Counted from the stretch's first letter, positions 1 to 7,800 are shown. The stretch: 8,913 nucleotides of DNA from Pseudomonadota bacterium (GCA_021825225.1 JAKAIH010000081.1:1-8913), one strand, 5' to 3'. Numbers and translations are program-made. The notes: a model not told the origin generated them from the letters alone.

Positions 1-354
1 AACTGCGCGCTCACAGGATTCATTTGAACGTCTCGACTCCCGCTGACACCAAGCGCTACCGCAACGGCCTCGGCAGCGGTGCCCTGCAGGTTGGTGCGTC
101 GCGATGGCGCGGGCGCATTGCTCAGCGCGGAGCGACGATGCGCAGCTCGTGTGCTGGTGCTGCCGCTCGATCACGGTCGGCGTGCGCAGCACACGCCTTA
201 CCAGAACCAACTGCGCAAGGAACACTTCGAAGCAGAGATGAAGGCGTGTAGGGATGCGGGCAGGTGACATCGCGCACGCGCTTTCAGCGGGTGGCTCCAA
301 CCAGTCGCTTTGGACCTGACGATCATCGCTGAATTTGGAGAATCGCGCGAGCAC
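1..354. other. Gene-poor region, no intact gene recognised
   Basis: I see no convincing gene here. The longest suggestive stretch is an open + frame from 28 to 267 (80 codons), ending in a charged helix-like segment that contains TPYQNQLRKEHFEAEMKACR. It has no clear start codon with a ribosome binding site and I do not recognise its family. It could be the decayed 3' end of a gene that began to the left of the window. Overlapping open frames on both strands are what GC-rich DNA gives by chance. Together with the pump fragment just downstream, the stretch looks like eroded accessory DNA. That reading is inference. Confidence 0.4.
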
Positions 355-450
355 AAGGGTATCCGCAGTATCGCCGCGCAGATGATGGACGGCATGATTA
401 CGGCCGTGCTTCTATCGACGTTCGTCATCTCTGCGGACCAGGTGTTGACG
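355..450 (+). pseudogene. Fragment of a CusA/SilA-type RND efflux pump C-terminus
   Basis: In the + frame running through 310-624, the codons from 361 read IRS then IAAQMMDGMITAVLLSTF, then VISADQVL. This matches the last-transmembrane region of heavy-metal RND pumps; E. coli CusA, from memory, reads IAAPMIGGMITAPLLSLF there. About 15 of 22 positions agree, including the GMITA core, far more than chance predicts. The upstream sequence has no RND similarity in any frame I read, and the downstream residues lose it after about 447. Only some 30 codons survive. The wording (GMITA, not GMISS) is closer to the E. coli CusA/SilA branch than to the intact cusA in this window, so it is probably not a local duplicate but the relic of a second pump operon. 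The reading frame is open past the end of the similarity and would not make a functional protein. Confidence 0.75.
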
Positions 451-582
451 CGTCGGACGCGCGCCGCGCACGCTTTGGGAGCCGGAACCCAAGGGGAAGG
501 ATTTTTTGTCAACCAAGATAAATCGATTCGGCGAGCCGTCCAACGCTCACGGTCAAAAAATTGCTGCGATCGAACAGGCGGC

Positions 583-600
583 GCCGATAAGCGTATCGGC
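583..600. repeat. Perfect inverted repeat upstream of the copper promoter
   Basis: GCCGATA and its exact reverse complement TATCGGC are separated by AGCG, giving a 7-bp stem with a 4-nt loop. No T-tract follows, so it is not a classic intrinsic terminator. It ends 6 bp before the CopR/CusR-type palindrome. It may be an additional protein-binding site or a remnant of the end of the decayed upstream unit. Function unknown. Confidence 0.45.
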
Positions 601-606
601 ATGGGA

Positions 607-628
607 AAGATTACAAAAATGTAATCTT
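607..628. promoter_or_regulatory. Palindromic operator of CopR/CusR type (copper-box)
   Basis: The arm AAGATTACA and its exact reverse complement TGTAATCTT flank AAAA, making a 22-bp perfect dyad. The ATTACA...TGTAAT core is the type of site used by OmpR-family heavy-metal response regulators (CopR/CusR/PcoR group). Its centre is at about 617.5, some 53 bp upstream of the start point expected from the -10 candidate at 659-664, which suits an activator. It lies 122 bp ahead of the first gene of the copper operon. Which regulator binds is inferred; no such gene is in the window. Confidence 0.7.
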
Positions 629-658
629 ATGGTCAGATTCATGACGGTTCCAGGGCTG

Positions 659-664
659 CATAAT
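659..664 (+). promoter_or_regulatory. Candidate -10 element of the copper operon promoter
   Basis: CATAAT matches the TATAAT consensus at five of six positions. At a 17-bp spacing the -35 region (636-641, GATTCA) is a poor match to TTGACA. That is typical of a promoter that needs an activator bound just upstream, here the dyad at 607-628. Transcription would begin near 671, leaving a leader of about 80 nt before the first gene. Confidence 0.4.
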
Positions 665-749
665 GCCGCCTAGCTGAGGAGTGATCCGACGGCCGTCAAG
701 AATTGCCGTTGCGACCCACATTTCGACGAGTAACCAGAGGATAGGAACC

Positions 750-1277
750 ATGAAAGCGAGAATGCTTATGCTTGCCGCGCTTGTATTGACACCGACAGCG
801 GCATTTGCGCACGACGAGACGCATCAGGGGATGATGCGGGGAATGATGCCTGGCATGATGCACGGCATGGCCCAGGGCGGACACGCTGCAGAAGGCGGGC
901 ACGCAGAAGGCGTGGGCAAACCCGGCGATCCGGAGAAGGTATCGCGTACTATCCGGGTGCTGATGTCCGACGATATGAAATTCACGCCCGCGCGCATCGT
1001 CGTCAGGCGCGGAGAAACCATCCGCTTCGCGGCAAGAAACGCCGGCAAGATCAAGCACGAGATGGTGATCGGCTCGATGGAGGAGCTGAAACAGCATGCC
1101 GAGATGATGCGTAAAATGCCCGGGATGGTGCATGCCGACCCTAACATGGTCACGCTGGCACCGGGTGAAACCGGAGAGCTGATCTGGCAATTCACCAAAG
1201 CCGGCACCTTCGACTTCGCCTGTCTGCAGCCGGGGCATTTCGAGGCCGGTATGAGGGGCGAGGTCTCGGTGAAATAG
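750..1277 (+). CDS. Periplasmic Met/His-rich cupredoxin (CopI-like copper-resistance protein)
   Basis: This 175-residue protein probably binds copper in the periplasm. The ATG at 750 has AGAGGA 8 nt upstream and gives a clean signal peptide (residues 1-20, cleavage after AFA); a longer frame opens at 681 but would bury the signal peptide. Residues 21-51 are low-complexity and rich in His and Met (H21, H25, M28, M29, M32, M33, M36, M37, H38, M40, H45, H51), suiting loose Cu(I)/Ag(I) binding. Residues about 66-175 form a cupredoxin domain with the type-1 copper ligands visible: H103 (in KHEM), then C158, H163 and M168 (in CLQPGHFEAGM). The architecture resembles copper-induced CopI proteins, but I cannot rule out another member of the cupredoxin-like copper-binding family. 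It is the first gene after the metal-type operator and precedes cusF by 46 bp. Likely roles are copper sequestration or oxidation and electron transfer; the family assignment is firm, the exact role is inferred. Confidence 0.88.
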   Translation: MKARMLMLAALVLTPTAAFAHDETHQGMMRGMMPGMMHGMAQGGHAAEGGHAEGVGKPGDPEKVSRTIRVLMSDDMKFTPARIVVRRGETIRFAARNAGKIKHEMVIGSMEELKQHAEMMRKMPGMVHADPNMVTLAPGETGELIWQFTKAGTFDFACLQPGHFEAGMRGEVSVK

Positions 1278-1323
1278 CCGCAAACTTGTGCAAATGATTG
1301 CTTAACAACTAAGAGGAGTAGAC

Positions 1324-1674
1324 ATGACTCGCAGCTCATTCTTGATCGCCGTGTCGATATTCGGCGTGGCATTTGCCTTGCAGGCGAGCGCGGACGACAG
1401 CCATATGCACCATGCGATGAACGGGGCGAGACTGGCTGCCGCCGCAAGCGCGGCATGGACCGAAGGCGAAGTGCGCAGCATCGACAAGGCCGCCGGCAAG
1501 ATCACGCTCAAGCACGGTGCGATGCCCAAATTCGACATGCCGCCGATGACCATGGCCTATCGCGTCAAAGACAAGGCCATGCTCGACCATTTGAAACCGG
1601 GCGACAAGATCAAGTTCGACGTCGACGGCGCCGGCGGCGAATTCACGGTAATACGCCTGGAGAAAGAAAAGTAG
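1324..1674 (+). CDS. cusF: CusF-like periplasmic copper/silver-binding protein
   Basis: This 116-residue protein is a small periplasmic metallochaperone that in known Cus systems hands Cu(I)/Ag(I) to CusB and CusA. AGAGGAG lies 5 nt before the ATG. Residues 1-23 are a signal peptide (cleavage after ASA), followed by a short His/Met patch (H27, M28, H29, H30, M32). The CusF beta-barrel domain covers about 45-114. Three of the four residues of the E. coli metal site have counterparts: H64 (in ITLKHG), M75 and M77 (in PPMTM). The tryptophan that caps the metal in E. coli CusF (WPEMTM) is replaced by M72 (DMPPMTM), with F70 nearby. The site may therefore hold metal through an extra sulfur ligand instead of the cation-pi contact. 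It is translated between the cupredoxin and cusC, the usual company of cusF. Confidence 0.88.
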   Translation: MTRSSFLIAVSIFGVAFALQASADDSHMHHAMNGARLAAAASAAWTEGEVRSIDKAAGKITLKHGAMPKFDMPPMTMAYRVKDKAMLDHLKPGDKIKFDVDGAGGEFTVIRLEKEK

Positions 1675-1698
1675 GCAGTCCCCGGCGCGCGCAGGTGT

Positions 1699-1719
1699 GG
1701 CGCCCCGTAGCCGGGCGCC
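1699..1719 (+). repeat. Intergenic hairpin between cusF and cusC
   Basis: GGCGCCC and GGGCGCC are exact reverse complements separated by 7 nt, forming a GC-only 7-bp stem in the 94-bp gap. No T-run follows, so full termination is unlikely. It could slow RNA decay or polymerase, and so set the ratio of the chaperone genes to the pump genes. That role is inference. Confidence 0.4.
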
Positions 1720-1756
1720 GTCGGCGCAATCGTCCGAACGGGCGGACTGCAGTGAG

Positions 1757-1762
1757 AAGGAG
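1757..1762 (+). promoter_or_regulatory. Ribosome binding site that decides the cusC start
   Basis: AAGGAG lies 6 nt before the ATG at 1769 but touches the alternative in-frame ATG at 1763. This favours 1769. The GTG at 1697 that opens the longest frame lies at the base of the hairpin and has no ribosome binding site. Confidence 0.65.
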
Positions 1763-1768
1763 ATGGTG

Positions 1769-3085
1769 ATGGCGTTCAGTTTGATCAGCTCGCCGGGCCG
1801 CACGGCCCGGCTAGGGGCGGCCGCGATGGCGCTTGCCGCCGTCGTGGCGATGCCGGTAGCGGCGCAGGACCGAAGTGCGGACACCGCCGGCGCGCAGCCG
1901 CTGAGTGTGCTCGTCGCCGAAGCGCTGCGCAACAATCCCGAGTTGCGCGCCGCGGCGAAAGAAGCCGAGGCCGCGGAGCAGCGCGTGCGGCCGGCCGGCG
2001 CCTTGGAGGATCCGATGCTGGAGGCCGGGTTCCTCAATCTGCCGACGCAGCCGCTGCGCTTCAACCGCGAAGACATGACCATGAAAATGCTCGGGCTGTC
2101 GCAGAAGCTGCCCTATCCGGGCAAGCGCGCCCTGCGCGAGCAGGTGGCGGCCAAGGATGCCGAAACGCTCAAGTACGGCTTGCGCGAAACCGGCAACCGC
2201 GTCGTGCGCGAGGTCAAGATCGCCTACTACGATCTCGCGCTGACCGACGCGACCGTGCGCTTGCTGAAAAGCAACCGGCAGATACTGGAGCAATTCCTGC
2301 GCATCGCCGAGAGCCGCTACGCCGTTGGCCAGGCGGCGCAGGCCGAGGTGCTCAGAGCGCAGAGCCAGATCGGACGCATGAACGAAGAGTTGTTGCGCAT
2401 GGAGCGCGAACGCCCGGTGACCGAAGCCGAGCTTGCGCGCCTGCTCGGCCGGCGCGGAGACGTCGTGCCCATCGCGGTGGAGCTTCCCGGCCTGCGCGAG
2501 ACCACACTGAACCTCGAAGCGCTGCAGCAGACGGCACTGCACGAGCGCCCGCAATTGCTCGGACTGCAGAGCGCGGTCGAGCGCAGCACCAGGGCGGTGG
2601 ACCTCGCACGCACCGAAAAGAACCCCGATTTCGATGTGCGCTTCTCCTACGGCCAGAGGGAAAAGAACCTGCTGGGCGAGCCGCGCCAGGACGTGTTCAG
2701 CCTCACCGTGGCGATGAATCTCCCGGTGTGGCGCGCGGACAAGATCGAGCCGCGTATCGCCGAAGCGCAAGCGATGCGCGACCAGGCGCTCGACATGCAG
2801 CAGGCGCAGGAGAACGACGTGCTGGCCAGGCTGCGGCAGCAGGTCGCGACTGCCGAGCAAAGCCGCAAGTCGGTGCTGCAGTACGAGACCGCCATCCTGC
2901 CGCAGGCGCGGCTGGCGGTCGAGGCAGCGCTCGCCGCCTACAAGGTGAGCCGCGTCGATGTGCTGATGCTGCTCGACAGCCAGATGACCCTATACGGCTA
3001 CGAGATCGGTCGTGCCAGGGAACTGGTCAACTACAACAAAGCGCTGGCCGAGATAGAACTGCTGACCGGCAAGCGCCTGTTCTGA
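1769..3085 (+). CDS. cusC: Outer-membrane factor of the copper efflux complex (CusC/TolC family)
   Basis: This 438-residue protein is the outer-membrane channel of the tripartite pump; three copies would form a beta-barrel with a long periplasmic alpha-helical tunnel. A signal peptide spans about residues 1-32 (hydrophobic core LGAAAMALAAVVAM, cleavage near AAQ). Two outer-membrane efflux repeats follow. The first, about 44-230, includes LSQKLPYPGKRALR and long heptad-like helices (AESRYAVGQAAQAEVLRAQS). The second, about 248-435, includes LTVAMNLPVWRADKIEPRI and a matching helix pair (ALAAYKVSRVDVLMLLDSQ). E. coli CusC is slightly longer (about 457) and is a lipoprotein; here there is no lipobox cysteine after the signal peptide, so this one is probably not acylated and in that respect is like CzcC/TolC-type channels. 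It sits 22 bp ahead of cusB. The family is certain; the symbol rests on the neighbours. Confidence 0.92.
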   Translation: MAFSLISSPGRTARLGAAAMALAAVVAMPVAAQDRSADTAGAQPLSVLVAEALRNNPELRAAAKEAEAAEQRVRPAGALEDPMLEAGFLNLPTQPLRFNREDMTMKMLGLSQKLPYPGKRALREQVAAKDAETLKYGLRETGNRVVREVKIAYYDLALTDATVRLLKSNRQILEQFLRIAESRYAVGQAAQAEVLRAQSQIGRMNEELLRMERERPVTEAELARLLGRRGDVVPIAVELPGLRETTLNLEALQQTALHERPQLLGLQSAVERSTRAVDLARTEKNPDFDVRFSYGQREKNLLGEPRQDVFSLTVAMNLPVWRADKIEPRIAEAQAMRDQALDMQQAQENDVLARLRQQVATAEQSRKSVLQYETAILPQARLAVEAALAAYKVSRVDVLMLLDSQMTLYGYEIGRARELVNYNKALAEIELLTGKRLF

Positions 3086-3107
3086 AATCCACGGCAAAGG
3101 AAGAATA

Positions 3108-4883
3108 ATGAAGCGAACCGCTCTAATTGCGTCGGCGCTGGTTCTTGCGGCCGCGATGCTGGCAGCCGGGTATTGGTGGGGGGCGAACCAGTCGGCGTCG
3201 GGCGTACCGCGGGTGGCCGAGGGCAAGGCCGGCGCTAAGTCGGAACGCAAGATCCTCTATTACCGCAACCCGATGGCGCCGACGGATACTTCTCCGGTTC
3301 CGAAAAAAGCGCCGGACGGCATGGATTTCGTTCCCGTCTACGCCGAGGATGCGCCGCCGGCACAGGCCGACAAGCCCAAAGGCAAGATTCTTTACTATCG
3401 CAACCCCATGGGTCTGCCGGACACCTCGCCGGTGCCGAAAAAAGACCAGATGGGCATGGACTACATCCCGGTGTACGCCGATGGAGAGCCGGCTTCGGAT
3501 TCAGACACGCCGCTGGTCAAGCTCAGCGTGGACAAGGTGCAAAAGCTCGGCGTGAAGACCGAAGCCGCCGCCATGCGTGATCTGGCGCGCACCATCCGCG
3601 CGGTGGCCACGGTGCAGGCGAATGAGCGCGCGTTGCACACTATCAGCCCGAGGTTCGACGGCTGGATCCAGCGCTTGTATGTCAACACCACCGGCCAGGC
3701 GGTGAGGAAAGGCGAAGCGCTGATGGACGTGTACAGTCCCGATCTGATCGCGGCGCAGCAGGAATACCTGATCGCGCGCCGCGGCGTGCAAACCGTCGCA
3801 GGCGGTGGCGCCGAGGTGCAGGCAAGCATGCAGCGGCTGGTGGACAGCGCCTTGCAGCGCCTGCGCAACTGGGACATTTCGGAAACCGATTTGCGCCGCC
3901 TCACGCAGGAGGGCAAGACGACGCAGTACCTGACGCTGCGCTCGCCCGCGAACGGGGTGGTGCTGGACAAGCCTTCGATCCAGGGCAAACGCTTCATGGC
4001 CGGGGAGGTGCTGTTCCAGGTCGCCGACCTGTCGCAGGTGTGGCTGCTGGCGGACGTGTTCGAGCGCGACCTCGGACAGGTGCATATCGGCCAGCCGGCG
4101 AACATCCAGTTCGATGCTTACCCGGACAAAGCGTTCACGGGGAAGGTGACCTTCGTCTATCCCACCATCAATCCGGACACCCGCACCGCCAAAGTGCGCA
4201 TCGAGCTCGCCAATCCGCGAGGCCTGCTCAAGCCGTCGATGTATGCGCGGGTAGAGCTCACGGCCGCACGCGGCAAGGGGCAGATGCTGGCTGTGCCCGA
4301 TTCGGCGGTGCTCGACACCGGCACGCGACAGTTGGTGCTCGTCGAGCGCGGCGAAGGGCGCTTCGAGCCGCGTCCGGTCAGGCTCGGCGTGCACGGCGAT
4401 GGTTATATCGAAGTTCTGCAGGGCGTCAAAGCCGGCGAAAAGGTGGTGACCAGCGCAAACTTCCTGATCGACGCCGAGAGCAATCTCAACGCTGCGTTCA
4501 GCGCTTTCGGCCAGGCTGGTGAAGGCGCAAAACCGGAGGCGCAGGGTGAGACCAAGTCCGCTGCGCCGGCCGCCGCGGCTGCGCCCGCGACCTATCGCGG
4601 CGAGGGCATCGTCAAGGCGCTGGATGCGGCCCATGCCAGCGTGACTCTTGCGCACGAGCCGATCGCGAGCCTGAAGTGGCCGGCGATGACCATGGACTTC
4701 AAGGTCAAGGACGCGGCGCTGTTGCGCGCGCTCAAGCCGGGTCAGAGAGTCGTGTTCGACCTGGAAGGCGATTCCGGCGGCGAGTACACCATCGTGAACA
4801 TCCAGTCGGCCGGGGCAAGGCCCGCAAGCGCAAGCAAGCCGGCAACCGACCCCCAAGCCGCCGCAGCGCACCAGGGACGCTGA
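3108..4883 (+). CDS. cusB: Membrane-fusion protein of the copper efflux complex, with two N-terminal metal-binding motifs and a fused CusF domain
   Basis: This 591-residue periplasmic adaptor links CusA to CusC and passes metal to CusA. AAGGAAG precedes the ATG by 4 nt. A membrane anchor or signal segment spans about 4-24 and has no lipobox. Two heavy-metal-binding motifs follow, at about 48-78 and 93-123, each reading YYRNPM ... DTSPVPKK ... GMD ... PVY; they are about 75% identical, lie 45 residues apart and lack the cysteines found in other members of this domain family. The adaptor core runs from about 135 to 460: a barrel-sandwich half (FDGWIQRLYVNTTGQAVRKGE), a helical hairpin (about 220-275), the second half (LRSPANGVVLDKPSIQGK, about 277-320), then the beta-barrel and membrane-proximal domain. 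An Ala/Pro/Lys-rich linker leads to a complete CusF domain at about 495-567, with H516, W524, M527 and M529 (KWPAMTM). E. coli CusB is only about 407 residues. The stop is 1 bp before cusA, implying translational coupling. Confidence 0.95.
   Translation: MKRTALIASALVLAAAMLAAGYWWGANQSASGVPRVAEGKAGAKSERKILYYRNPMAPTDTSPVPKKAPDGMDFVPVYAEDAPPAQADKPKGKILYYRNPMGLPDTSPVPKKDQMGMDYIPVYADGEPASDSDTPLVKLSVDKVQKLGVKTEAAAMRDLARTIRAVATVQANERALHTISPRFDGWIQRLYVNTTGQAVRKGEALMDVYSPDLIAAQQEYLIARRGVQTVAGGGAEVQASMQRLVDSALQRLRNWDISETDLRRLTQEGKTTQYLTLRSPANGVVLDKPSIQGKRFMAGEVLFQVADLSQVWLLADVFERDLGQVHIGQPANIQFDAYPDKAFTGKVTFVYPTINPDTRTAKVRIELANPRGLLKPSMYARVELTAARGKGQMLAVPDSAVLDTGTRQLVLVERGEGRFEPRPVRLGVHGDGYIEVLQGVKAGEKVVTSANFLIDAESNLNAAFSAFGQAGEGAKPEAQGETKSAAPAAAAAPATYRGEGIVKALDAAHASVTLAHEPIASLKWPAMTMDFKVKDAALLRALKPGQRVVFDLEGDSGGEYTIVNIQSAGARPASASKPATDPQAAAAHQGR
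3249..3476 (+). repeat. Tandem duplication encoding two metal-binding motifs inside cusB
   Basis: The units 3249-3341 and 3384-3476 are direct repeats with a 135-bp period. They encode motifs that agree at about 23 of 31 residues. Many third codon positions differ (for example AAGATCCTCTATTAC against AAGATTCTTTACTAT), so the duplication is old or maintained by selection and is not a recent slippage event. Confidence 0.85.
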
Positions 4884-4884
4884 C

Positions 4885-7800
4885 ATGCTCGGACGCATCA
4901 TCGAATGGTCGGTGAAGAACGTCTTTCTCGTGCTCCTGGCCACGCTGTTCGTCATTGCCGCGGGCGTGTATGCCGTGCTGCGCACGCCGCTGGACGCGAT
5001 TCCGGATCTGTCCGACGTGCAGGTGATCATCTACACCGATTACCCCGGACAGGCGCCGCAGGTGGTGGAAGACCAGATCACCTATCCTCTGAGCACGGCT
5101 ATGCTGGCGGTGCCCAAGGCCAAGGTGGTGCGCGGCCTGTCGATGTTCGGCGCTTCCTTCATTTACGTGATTTTCGAGGACGGCACTGACATCTACTGGG
5201 CCCGAACCCGGGTGCTCGAATACCTCAATTTCGCCTCCGGCCGCATGCCGCAGGGGGTCACGCCCACGCTGGGGCCGGACGCGACCGGCGTAGGCTGGGT
5301 GTACGAATACGCGGTGCTCGCGGCCAAGCGCTCGCTGGCGGAGCTGCGCACCATCCAGGACTGGTTCGTGCGCTACCAGCTCACCAAGGCGCAGGGTGTG
5401 GCCGAAGTGGCGAGCGTGGGCGGCTTCGTGCAGACCTACCAGGTCACGGTGGACCCGCGCAAGCTGCAGGCTTACGGCGTGCCGCTGATGAAAGTGGTCG
5501 ACGTCATCCGCTCCAGCAACCGCGACGTCGGCGGGCGCGCGATCGAGATGGCGGAGACCGAATTCGTGGTGCGCGGCAGAGGCTATTTGCGCGGCGTGTC
5601 CGACATCGAGAATCTGGTGGTGAAAGCGGACAAGGGCACGCCGGTGCTGATCCGCGACATCGGGCGGGTTGAACTGGTGCCCGACGAGCGCCGCGGGCTC
5701 ACCGAGCTCAACGGCGAAGGCGAGGTCGTCGCCGGCATCGCCGTCGCGCGCTACGGCCAGAATGCGCTCGACGTCATCGGCAATATCAAGGCAAAAATTG
5801 CGGAGATCTCCTCCGGCCTGCCGCAGGGCGTGTCGCTCGTGCCGGTGTACGACCGCTCCGACCTGATTTACCGCGCCATCGACAACCTGAAACATACGCT
5901 GCTCGAAGAAAGCGCGATCGTCGCTCTGGTATGCGTGCTGTTCTTGATGCATGCGCGCAGCGCGCTGGTCGCGATCGTCATGCTCCCGGTCGGCGTGCTG
6001 ATCGCGATGATTGCGATGCACCTGATGGGGCTCAATTCGAACATCATGAGCCTGGGCGGCATCGCCATCGCCATCGGCGCAATGGTGGATGCGGCCATCG
6101 TCATGATCGAGAATGCGCACAAGCACCTGGAGCGCGCGCCGCCGGGCGCATCGCGCCTGCAGATCATGATCGATGCCTGCCGCGAAGTCGGGCCGGCGTT
6201 GTTTTTCAGCCTGCTGATCATCACCGTCTCTTTCCTGCCGGTGTTCACGCTCGAATCGCAGGAAGGGCGGATGTTCACGCCGCTCGCCTATACCAAGACC
6301 TTCTCCATGGCCGGCGCGGCGCTGCTCTCGGTCACGCTGGTGCCCGTGCTGATGTTCTTGTTCATCCGCGGCAAGATCATGCCGGAGAAGAAAAACCCGA
6401 TCAATCGCTTCCTCATCTGGATTTACCGCCCGGTCATCGCCTGGGTGATGCGCTGGAAGAAGCTCACCGTGACTCTGGCCATCATTGCCTTGGGCGCGTC
6501 CGCCTATCCGGCGATGCAACTCGGCAGCGAATTCATGCCGGTGTTGAACGAAGGCACGCTGCTGTACATGCCGGCTACGTTGCCGTCCTTGTCGGTGACC
6601 AAATCGGCGGAATTGCTGCAGACCCAGGACAAGATACTCAAGCGCTTCCCCGAAGTCGAATCGGTGTTCGGCAAGGCCGGGCGCGCCGCCACCGCCACCG
6701 ATCCGGCGCCGCTGGAAATGTTCGAGACCGTGATCAATCTCAAGCCCGAGAGCCAGTGGCGTCCGGGCATGACCATCGACAAGCTGATCGACGAAATGGA
6801 CAAGGCGGTGCAGATCCCGGGCGTATCGAACGCCTGGACCATGCCGATCAAGGCGCGCATCGACATGCTCGCGACCGGCATCCGCACGCCCATCGGCATC
6901 AAGGTGTTCGGCAAGAACCTGACCGAGATCGAGAAGCTGGCGAAGCAGATCGAGTCGGTGGTGAAAACTGTTCCGGGTACGACCAGCGCCTACGCCGAGC
7001 GCGTCACCGGCGGCTATTACGTCGACATCGACCCGGACCGCCTGGCGCTGGCGCGCTACGGCCTCTCCGTGGGCGAACTGCAGGACGTGATCGGCGTCGC
7101 CCTGGGAGGCGAGACGGTCACCACCACGGTCGAAGGGTTGGAGCGCTTCGGTGTCACCGTGCGCTATCCGCGCGAACTGCGGCAGAACCCGCAAGCCATC
7201 GCGAGCCAGGTGCTGGTCCCGGTCATGGGCGGCGCCATGGTTCCGCTGGGGCAGCTCGCGCGCGTGAGCCTCCAGCAGGCGCCGCCCGCGATCCGCACCG
7301 AGAATGCGCTGCTGACCGCATATATCTTCGTCGATATCCGCGATCGCGACATCGGCGGCTACGTGAGCGACGCGCAGAAGGCCGTTCGCGAACAGGTGAA
7401 ATTCCCGCCGGGTTATTACGCGAGCTGGAGCGGCCAGTTCGAATACATGGAGCGTGCCAAGGCCAAGCTGGCAGTCGTCGTGCCACTTACGCTGCTGATT
7501 ATTTTCCTGCTGCTGTACCTCAACTTCCGGCGCCTGACCGAAACCCTGATCGTGATGCTGTCGGTGCCGTTCGCGCTGGTGGGCGGGGTGTGGCTGATGT
7601 GGCTGTTAGGCTACAACCTGAGCGTGGCCGTGGCGGTGGGCTTTATCGCGCTCGCCGGCGTCGCCGCCGAGACCGGGGTGGTGATGCTGATCTACCTCGA
7701 CCATGCCTGGGAGGCGGCCAAGGCGCAGCGTGCAGTCGAAGGCGGCAAGCCCACGCTGGCGGACCTCTATGGCGCGATCATGGAAGGCGCGGTCGAGCGC

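Noticed and set aside
485..512. Possible terminator around the T-run near 502-507
   Set aside because: The sequence before the T-run offers only a 3-bp stem (CCC with GGG), too weak for an intrinsic terminator.
198..602. 134-codon open frame on the - strand covering the upstream region
   Set aside because: It has no recognisable domain and low-complexity composition, and it lies antisense to the readable pump fragment at 355-450. It is a shadow frame of GC-rich DNA.
681..749. Longer N-terminus for the cupredoxin
   Set aside because: The added 23 residues would sit before a textbook signal peptide, and the ATG at 750 has a good ribosome binding site.
1290..1301. Short dyad GCAA-ATGA-TTGC between the cupredoxin and cusF
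   Set aside because: The 4-bp arms are too short to distinguish from chance, and the adjacent sequence has no promoter-like elements that I trust.
4732..7194. 820-codon open frame on the - strand opposite cusA and the end of cusB
   Set aside because: Its translation is dominated by His, Arg, Asp and Gln, the usual result of reading the complement of a GC-rich gene. The + strand carries a complete CusA with conserved motifs.
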